From Fallopia convolvulus (Eukaryota; Streptophyta; Magnoliopsida; Caryophyllales; Polygonaceae): a DNA stretch of 64,000 bases. The stretch is taken from positions 69,139,224-69,203,223 of the forward strand of contig OZ024719.1 in assembly GCA_964016875.1 (NCBI GenBank), read 5' to 3'. The notes below the pieces were generated by a model. It worked only from the letters and a program-made list of their open reading frames with translations, was not told the DNA's origin and ran no database searches. Numbering within the stretch: the first letter of the stretch is position 1; every line of letters starts with the position of its first letter. Both the position numbers and the translations under genes were made by a program. Shown in pieces: positions 57,837 to 64,000 of the stretch.

Positions 57837-57847
57837 ATCGATTTTAA
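57283..57847 (+). pseudogene. Truncated RING-H2 copy without its finger
   Basis: Near-identical to the gene at 60200 for the first 68 codons. An extra four bases in GAAGACTAGCTATTTGCG (57483-57500) then create a TAG and shift the frame. The second frame (57494 on) keeps YSPFILPFCCATGIAQSLTS and the SVHRVQLSLS region. It runs to the duplication breakpoint near 57838, where coding stops before the RING finger. The promoter with TATATATA (about 57157) is retained, so a transcript without a finger is possible. Confidence 0.88.
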
Positions 57848-58034
57848 GGCATAGGTTAAGAAGGTAAAAAGAAAAATTACTTTTTAAATTTTATGATTTA
57901 AGGTTATTTTAACTTTTTTGATAAGGTTTATTAATTTTTAATAGGTTTTAGTTTCTAAATCAAGAGCATAGGATAGAAAAACGTTATAAAATTTACAAAA
58001 ATTTGAATTAGTAGAATCAAAATTGTAAAGAATA

Positions 58035-59350
58035 TGATTCACGATTATCCCGAAAGAGTTGGCTTTACAAACATCCTTTCTGAATGACACTGCAAAAGTA
58101 GCTGACTATATCATGGCGGATAAAAAAATGGAACTTACAACTATTAAAAGAAGTTCTCCCTGATTAAATAGTTAGCACTATTCTAGAGATAGTGATTCCG
58201 AAATATAGCATTCAAGATCGACTATACTGGGCCCTTAGTAAGAATGGTTGGTTCTTTACCTTCTCGGCCATGAAACTGATAACACAAGACCAAACTCCAA
58301 ACCCATCCACAATAGATTGGATATGGAAATTAGACATTATACCCAAAGTGAAGAATTTTAATTGAAAAATTAGCGCAAATGGATTGCCAACAAAAGAGAA
58401 ATTAAGAGAAAAACATGTGGCAATGTCGGGGGATGCATATTATGCAATTGTACAAACGAAAACATCACACACTTATTGATTAACCGCCCTTATATAATAA
58501 ACACAATTAAAAGCATAAATCAAGTAACATAATAGACCATACGAGATTATGATCCAGAGAACAAAACACCAAAAACAATGCTTACAGAATTATTCCATCT
58601 CTTGGGAAAAAAGAACTTCACCGAATTAGCCGTTTCATGGTGGAGTATATGGCATCAGAGAAATAAACTAACATTCCAACATACGGATAATTTGATTTAG
58701 GATCTACCCTTATATATAATATTACAACTAGAACAATGGAAAAAATAAAAAATATGAAATGAAGATGAAAGTAAAATAACAAACAGGAAGCCGAAAAAAC
58801 GAAAATCAAAACATGATTCGTAGAAAAAAACACAAGTGGAGTTTACCAAATGTAATTTTGATGGATAAAAAATAACCAATGAAAGAACCGCGTGTGGGGC
58901 TATCCTTAGGGACCACAATGGCAATATGATGGACTTAATATCAAACAAGTATGGGAACATTTCGGTCCTTAAAGCAGAAGCGTTAGCACTAAGAGACGGT
59001 GTAAATTTGGCATGAAAATGGAAATATAAGAATATAGAAATAGAAGGGGATAATATTTAAGTTATAAAAGTTGCTCAGGGGTGTAGAAATTGCCCATGAA
59101 AAATTGAAATGATAATGACTGATGTTCTAGCTTCCCTCCAAGAGTTTCTGAACATTAAAATCTTTCATGTTAACAGAAGGTCTAATATTGTGGCCGATCA
59201 TATTGCTAGAATGGGACATAGTCTCTCTGTATGTTACAAATATTTAGAATCACCCATGTCAGAACTTAAAGTTCTCATTCGTCAGGATGTTTTAGGACGC
59301 CCTCCTTAGCGAAGTGGCTCCTAAATCCTAATTCTTACCTAATCAAAAAA
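58035..59350 (+). pseudogene. LINE ORF2 3' end, unit 2 copy
   Basis: Duplicate of the LINE fragment in unit 1 with its own extra mutations. Here the target duplication is clearer: AATTGTAAAGAATA at 58021-58034 and AATTGTGAAGAATA at 59351-59364, after the A-tail. The RNase H end reads VNRRSNIVADHIARMGHS and RQDVLGRPP. Confidence 0.78.
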
Positions 59351-59568
59351 AATTGTGAAGAATAATATAATTGTAAAAATAAAAAAGAGTGGCCTAGGCG
59401 GCTAATATCACTTTTTTTTAAAATAGATCTATCATACACTCATTTTGAGGGTCCATTTAAATTCTCAAAAATTATACATTAATTTATACGATTTTATTTT
59501 ATGATTTTATTATACAATTTTATTTTTTTGTTAAATTTTATGATTATTTAGGGCTTGGTTTCTAAATT

Positions 59569-59814
59569 AACTAATTTTATTATGACCAATACTCAGTTGG
59601 TCTAGTGGTAAAGTGGTGCTAGACTCCTTAAGTGTCCTCCAGGAGGTTCGAAGTTCGAATCCCACTGGCAGCATGTATGGAGAAACTGATATTGGGAGGG
59701 TCTCCCCCAAAAATGGGGCCACGAAGTACCCGATCCGGATGTAGAGCGGTGTCCGACCGATCGAACCGGGCGAGCCAAAAGGCAAGACCAAAAAAAAAAA
59801 CTAATTTTATTATG
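59569..59814 (+). mobile_element. tRNA-derived SINE, unit 2 only, with perfect 16-bp target duplication
   Basis: The body, 59585-59798, has an A box TGGTCTAGTGG (59598-59608), a B box GTTCGAATCC (59653-59662), a tail region shared with the SINE at 15240, and a terminal A-run. AACTAATTTTATTATG is repeated exactly at 59569-59584 and 59799-59814. The matching place in unit 1 (about 56862) lacks the element. Confidence 0.92.
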
Positions 59815-60080
59815 TGTCCTTAAGACATAAGTTAAAAAAATCGTAATAAAAAAATGGCAAATCATATAATATATTTTATTACTTTACATTAAATCTTTGA
59901 GTTATTAAATTACTAGATTCTTTTCAAGAAATTAGAAAATATCCTTACTATCTATCTTCTATCTTTAACTAACTACTCTAAGCAACGAAAACGAAATACT
60001 TTTGGTCAATTGATAGCTTAGATCGAATTTGGATATATAGTATCAAATCAAAACGCATATATCTTTCCGTCACATGATTC

Positions 60081-60088
60081 TATATATA
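60081..60088 (+). promoter_or_regulatory. TATA box of the second intact RING gene
   Basis: TATATATA, about 115 bp before the ATG at 60200. The same word is present in the truncated paralogue's promoter. Confidence 0.5.
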
Positions 60089-60199
60089 CACGTACGCCCA
60101 CTCATCATCGTCTTTCTCCATACAAAAAAAAAGACCTCTCCTTGATTTCCAAACTAAATTTGCCGTACGTGACCATCAATCAAATCAACATCGCTAGAC

Positions 60200-60922
60200 A
60201 TGGCGATCACCCAGCGTCGACAAACGACGTCGTACTCAACCCACGCAGTCCAAAACAAACTCCGCAGAACAGAGAGCCTGCACCCAATCCCCACCGAACC
60301 AGGCCCGTGCAAACTGGTGGTGGCCGTCCTCGGGCCCAACGCCAGCCACATCGTCGACCTCCCGTGCTTTCATTACTTCTCTGACTCGGTCCGATTCGAA
60401 GACTATTTGCGACACTACAAACAACATCTAGCCGACTTCCTCGCCCACATTTACTCTCCCTTCATCCTCCCTTTCTGTTGCGCCGCCGGCGTCGCCCAAA
60501 GCCTCGCCTCCATCCTCCGCTACGCGAACGCCGCCCACTCCTGCCGATCGGGCGAGTTCACCTCCGTACACCGCGTCCAATTGAGCTTAAATCCCTTGAG
60601 CGGGGAGTCGGCGGAGATGCATCGGGCTCTAAGGGAGTCCTTTGAGGAGGCGGGCCGGGTCAAGGCGAGGCCCGCCAGCGTGGCGTCGATGGTGGAACTG
60701 GTGAGGGCGCGGGCCCGAGAGGAGCGTGAGGAAGGTGACCGGTTCGAGAGTGGCTGGAGTGATCGGAAGGATCGACAGTGCGTGATTTGTATCGAGGAGA
60801 TAGAAAAGCGGAAGAGCTCCCTAAGGATGCCTTGCTTGCACGTGTTTCATCAGAATTGCCTGCTTAATTGGTTGAACAATAGTCATGTTTGTCCGCTTTG
60901 TCGTTACAAGATGCCCTCTTAA
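60200..60922 (+). CDS. RING-H2 finger protein, probable E3 ubiquitin ligase (intact, second subfamily)
   Basis: Single exon, 240 residues. The finger is at about residues 190-235 (CVICIEE..CLHVFHQNC..HVCPLC) with the same spacing as the gene at 38485. The N-terminal region shares its plan with that gene: YSTHA near the start, an LPCFHYFSDSV segment, DYLRHYKQHLADFLA, FCCAAGVAQSLASILRYA, and FTSVHRVQL before the linker. The linker is acidic and Arg-rich (RARAREEREEGDRFESGWSD). No membrane span or signal peptide. The CDS is GC-rich compared with its AT-rich surroundings. The start is the first ATG, with a leader C/T-rich like its paralogue. It is complete because it lies beyond the right edge of the duplicated unit. 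Confidence 0.9.
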   Translation: MAITQRRQTTSYSTHAVQNKLRRTESLHPIPTEPGPCKLVVAVLGPNASHIVDLPCFHYFSDSVRFEDYLRHYKQHLADFLAHIYSPFILPFCCAAGVAQSLASILRYANAAHSCRSGEFTSVHRVQLSLNPLSGESAEMHRALRESFEEAGRVKARPASVASMVELVRARAREEREEGDRFESGWSDRKDRQCVICIEEIEKRKSSLRMPCLHVFHQNCLLNWLNNSHVCPLCRYKMPS

Positions 60923-61034
60923 TTAGCTAGGTTAATGGGGATTGAATTGAACTGGAAAGATTGCTTTTGAGAATACAACTAGCTTAATCCCGTCGTGTTA
61001 TGATGTATGATAATAAGCTTAATATAAAATAATA

Positions 61035-61349
61035 CTCCCTCCAGTTCTATTCTACTTGTCACTTTAGCCTTAATTTTGTGTTCCATAAAACATGTCATTT
61101 TTGATATTTTATTCATAATTTTCCAAATATACCCCTTCATTTATTATCTAAACCTCTCTCCCAGCTTAATTATATTTCAATTTTCTATGAACAACTATTA
61201 TGTGGATCAATTTTATTGGTTAAAGAAAGAAAATGAATAATAATGTAAGTTGTATTTAATAGGGACATTTTAGTAAGATATTATAGTGTCTTAATATGCG
61301 TAAATTTAGTTAAAATGACAAGTAGACAAGTAGAATAGAACGGAGGGAG
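61035..61349. mobile_element. Stowaway MITE with 25-bp TIR
   Basis: CTCCCTCCAGTTCTATTCTA at the left, and CTCCCTCCGTTCTATTCTAC read inward from the right. Flanking TA at 61033-61034 and 61350-61351. It lies about 110 bp after the RING stop codon. Confidence 0.9.
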
Positions 61350-61782
61350 TATATTATTCTATCAGTAAAGGAATTTGGTCAATGGCAATTGAATTGAATT
61401 GAACTTAAAAAATTACTCCGTATTTTTCAGAAGATCACTAGATCCATGTCATGTAATTAAGGCAATAAGCTCAACATTAAAAATATATTATTATAGTGAC
61501 AAGGGAATTAATTATTCTAAAATATTGTTTTAAAAGTTGTTTTAAAATATTAATGTTATTTTGTTGAAGAACTCAGAGTTGTATGCACCGGAGAACTATT
61601 GTTTGCGTTTATATGCATCTACTATTAAAGTTGGCGAACTGATTTAAAATTACTTATTTAATTAGTTTATTCCGGTTCCCAATTCACTAATCCCTTAGAA
61701 TCAATGTCTATATTTTAACACATGTGATAGAAATCTTATAGATCTCGTACCGAATTTAATAAATAAAGTAACAGGGTGAATG
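61350..61782. other. AT-rich spacer
   Basis: No gene, repeat or motif that I can support. Confidence 0.4.
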
Positions 61783-62890
61783 GAAGAAGATGTGAATGCC
61801 CAAAGCCGGGGATAAGGAATGAAGATTGGGTAGGGAAGAATAAGGCTAAACTAATTATTTTCTGATTTCTCATTCATTGCCTCCTTAACTAGAACACAAT
61901 ACATGAGTATATATAATAATAAAATCCTAACCCTAACGGTTCAAGTAAGGCGTCCCAGGAAAGAACCGTAAAGAAAACCCGAGAGAGAATTATAAAATTC
62001 TAACTTAAGAATTACAATAATAATAATAATCCTAAAGAAATACTTAAGAACAATAATCCTGAAATCGAGTCGGAGGCCTGCATTCCCGAATAGGTCGCGC
62101 GTTTGAGTCCAGTTGCGTATCAATTACCCTTCCGGTGACATCCGCCTTGTCCTCAAGCGTAAATCACTAGCATTCTCCGGTGGCGGTTTGTCTATCGACA
62201 CTGGCGTTATCCCAAAACACTCAGCTTCGTCCTCACTACCAAACAACGCTAAGAAACGATGCTTACAACGATGACCGGGAGCATACTTCCCATCACAATT
62301 CCAACAAAGCCCCTTTGATGTGCGTTCTTCGCGCTTGGCAGCAGATAAACACTTGGTCGAAAGACCCGTGACATTGGTCCCCGAAGGAGGCCCACTGACA
62401 GCAGAAATCTGTTTGCTAACGCTACCCGGATGGAAGTTGTTCGTAGTCAAGTTTGTCACCGTATCAACATAGGACGCATAGAGCTCTCGGGTCAGGGTAA
62501 ACGCTTGGGCTAGCGATGTTGGATTGCGCAGATTTAACTCTCTTTGGACGGGATGATTTAATCTGGCTTTGAAGAAGATGTGAATGGTCAAAGCCGGGAA
62601 TAAAGAGTGAAAACTGGGTAGGGAAGAATTAAGGCTAAACTAATTAATTTTTGATTTCTCATTCATTGCCTCCATATAACACAATGAGTATATATAATAA
62701 TAAAACCCTAATCCTAACGGTTCAAATAAGGCGTCCTGGGAAAAAACCGTAAAGAAAATCCGAGAAGAGAATTATAAAATTCTAATTTAAAAATTACAAT
62801 AATAATAATCTTAAAGAAATACTTAAAGAACAATAATCCTGAAATCGAGTCGGAGGCCTGGCGTTTCCGAATAATTCGCACGTTTGAGTC
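61783..62890 (-). mobile_element. Internally deleted Ty3/gypsy derivative
   Basis: Direct repeats 61783-62109 and 62571-62890 (about 325 bp, roughly 85-90% alike by eye) enclose only 460 bp. In minus sense the middle reads a gag fragment and then jumps into what looks like the pol C-terminus (DLRLRTRRMSPEG, with another frame giving EDKADVTGR..RPIRECRPPTRF). Most of gag, all enzymes and the primer site are missing. The repeats are probably LTRs plus a little adjacent pol-end sequence. Confidence 0.6.
62124..62591 (-). pseudogene. Gypsy gag fragment fused to a pol tail
   Basis: 155-codon minus-strand frame. VQRELNLRNPTSLAQAFTLT is the end of the gag core, and KGLCWNCDGKYAPGHRCKHR is the chromovirus-type CCHC knuckle. 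The protease start (FGSEDEAEC..) is abruptly followed by the pol-end tail. The apparent N-terminus (MTIHIFF) comes from the adjoining repeat. Confidence 0.75.
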
Positions 62891-63301
62891 AACATGTTTG
62901 ATTATACAATTGTAAAAATACCCTATATCACTAGAAATTTATACTAGTGTTTAATTAAATAACCACATGCATGTAGTTATCAACCATCACATATTTATAT
63001 ATCAACCATGGCTCTCGTATAGTAGTATGAATCAAAAGTTACTTTTAATTTGAATCCCCTCGGTGGTGGTTATAAGGTCGACGAAAAACGGGCCCCTCGA
63101 TCATAAAAATCGAGAAAGACATGCAATTGCCCGTACTAAATTCTATGGTCGAACCATGACCATGAGAGGTAATTCAATTTCCAATGTTGGAGAAGTAAAC
63201 GTGTCACAACTAGAGCAAAGCAAAGCAGTATAAAAACTACCAAGCTCATCGCCTTAATAATGACCCGCTTAATAATCTCCGTCACTCTTTATTGCTAAAC
63301 A
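62891..63301 (+). promoter_or_regulatory. Upstream region of ICS with TATA box
   Basis: Non-coding. TATAAAAAC at 63229-63237 lies about 70 bp before the ATG, a normal plant distance. No other motif is called with confidence. Confidence 0.55.
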
Positions 63302-64000
63302 ATGGCAGCAGCCTCCGGATGTACGCTCGCCAGGATCGAGTCCACCCAATGCTGCATGACATCCTCCGCACCCAATCCCACCCGCCAATCCATCCACTTC
63401 CCCTCCCCCGTATGTAAATTAATCAATTATTGTTCCTCAAATTTTTTGTCAATTCTTCTAAATTCTCATTTACAGTTTTGTACTTGGATGATTAATGTGC
63501 AGCAAAAACAAGTGCACCACAAATTGAGCTCATCGTCAATGAACGGCTGCCAAAATGGGGCTGGTGGCGTGGAGCCCGTCGGAACCGTCGAAACCCGGAC
63601 GCTTTTGTCTGTTCCAACCCCTTCTGACGCCGTCGACTGCCTCGTATCCGCCGTCACTAGGCTGAGACTATCGGAACCACCGCCTTTCTCCTCCGGCATC
63701 ATCCGCCTCCAGGTATAGCTAGCGTATAGTTGCTTATCGTAATCCACTTGTATCGCTTAGCTACTCTTCTATTTCAATGTAGTGAGCAATGGGAGCATGC
63801 CACGTGTTATATTGGCCCATTCCCCCTTATCTATTGATATTTGCTCTTGCATGCATTCCTTCCCCTCGATCTCAATTTGAGTCACTTTGTTTTTCAAGCT
63901 AATATAATGAAGACATACTGTATTAGTTATTCTTAGACTCCTAGGTGACAACTTTTCAGTGTGAAACGGCGGACTCTTAGACTCCTATGATAATAAATTA
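63302..64000 (+). CDS. ICS: Isochorismate synthase, plastid precursor (first two exons, cut by window end)
   Basis: Converts chorismate to isochorismate in plastids, feeding salicylic acid and phylloquinone synthesis. Exon 1 is 63302-63409 and exon 2 is 63503-63712, both in phase 0 with GT-AG borders, giving the first 106 residues. From 63713 the sequence is intron 2 up to the window end. The start MAAASGCTLARIES and the Ser/Pro/Thr-rich stretch fit a plastid transit peptide. MNGCQNG, PVGTVETRTLLSV, DAVDCLVSAVTRL and PPFSSGIIRLQ match the N-terminal part of plant ICS1 (MNGCDGD, LGTVETRT, FSSGVVRLQ in Arabidopsis). The catalytic chorismate-binding domain lies outside the window. A frame reading through intron 1 is not the real protein. 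Confidence 0.9.

Larger units (their letters stand above)
57837..60735 (+). repeat. Tandem duplication unit 2
   Basis: Repeats unit 1 from ATCGATTTTAAGGCATAGGT through the promoter and N-terminal coding part of the intact RING gene. It is longer because of a SINE at 59585-59798. Confidence 0.88.

Noticed and set aside
55137..60735. Assembly duplication (same locus entered twice)
   Set aside because: The two units differ by many substitutions, a private SINE with its own target duplication and a 4-bp indel, so they are real, diverged copies.

Overview
This window looks like nuclear DNA of a flowering plant, most likely a eudicot. It has small GT-AG introns, AT-rich intergenic DNA and dense plant transposons: Ty1/copia, Ty3/gypsy, CACTA, Mutator-like, hAT-like and Stowaway MITEs, tRNA-derived SINEs and LINEs. 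I cannot name the species from sequence alone. No CRISPR array, rRNA gene or genuine tRNA gene was seen.

Host genes, left to right: (1) a complete 16-exon mitochondrial delta-1-pyrroline-5-carboxylate dehydrogenase (ALDH12A1/P5CDH), 1731-5898 (+); (2) a family of RING-H2 genes sharing an unusual N-terminal region, in five copies: a frameshifted copy at 12590-13309 (+), a copy split by a copia insertion at 17358-22891 (-), an intact gene at 38485-39162 (+), a truncated copy at 57283-57847 (+) and an intact gene at 60200-60922 (+); (3) an intact single-exon B3-domain gene, 28831-29661 (+); (4) a two-exon secreted cysteine-rich, thionin-like peptide gene, 47034-47579 (-); (5) the first two exons of isochorismate synthase (ICS), 63302-63712 (+), cut by the window end. 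Weaker items are an ankyrin-repeat remnant (14140-14480, -), a small unrecognised ORF (40174-40374, -) and an unrecognised ORF convergent with P5CDH (6114-6446, -).

Mobile DNA fills most of the rest. Two copia elements are nearly complete and young: 17819-22623 (157-bp LTRs with 3 differences, unusual TA..CA ends, GGGAG target duplication) and 40585-45462 (331-bp LTRs with 1 difference, TCTCA duplication, only two nonsense codons). A decayed CACTA element (about 30150-35398, -) carries palindromic subterminal repeats and a Mutator-like element in its transposase intron. A 5'-truncated LINE of an uncommon type, apparently with a restriction-endonuclease-like domain (9723-11885), is flanked by a target duplication. 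A Harbinger-like MITE sits inside an old copia integrase. Region 55137-60735 is a tandem duplication of about 2.7 kb that produced the truncated RING copy; a SINE then entered only the second unit.

The genes do not form an operon-like system. P5CDH (proline catabolism) and ICS (salicylate/phylloquinone precursor) are conserved single genes at the edges. Between them lies a fast-evolving RING-H2 cluster undergoing duplication and decay, driven largely by transposons. The most original material is that cluster and its orphan promoter copies, the RLE-type LINE, the RRM (PTB-like) coding remnant directly behind a primer-binding site in an LTR element (about 49.9-50.9 kb), and several nested-insertion records whose order can be read from the sequence.
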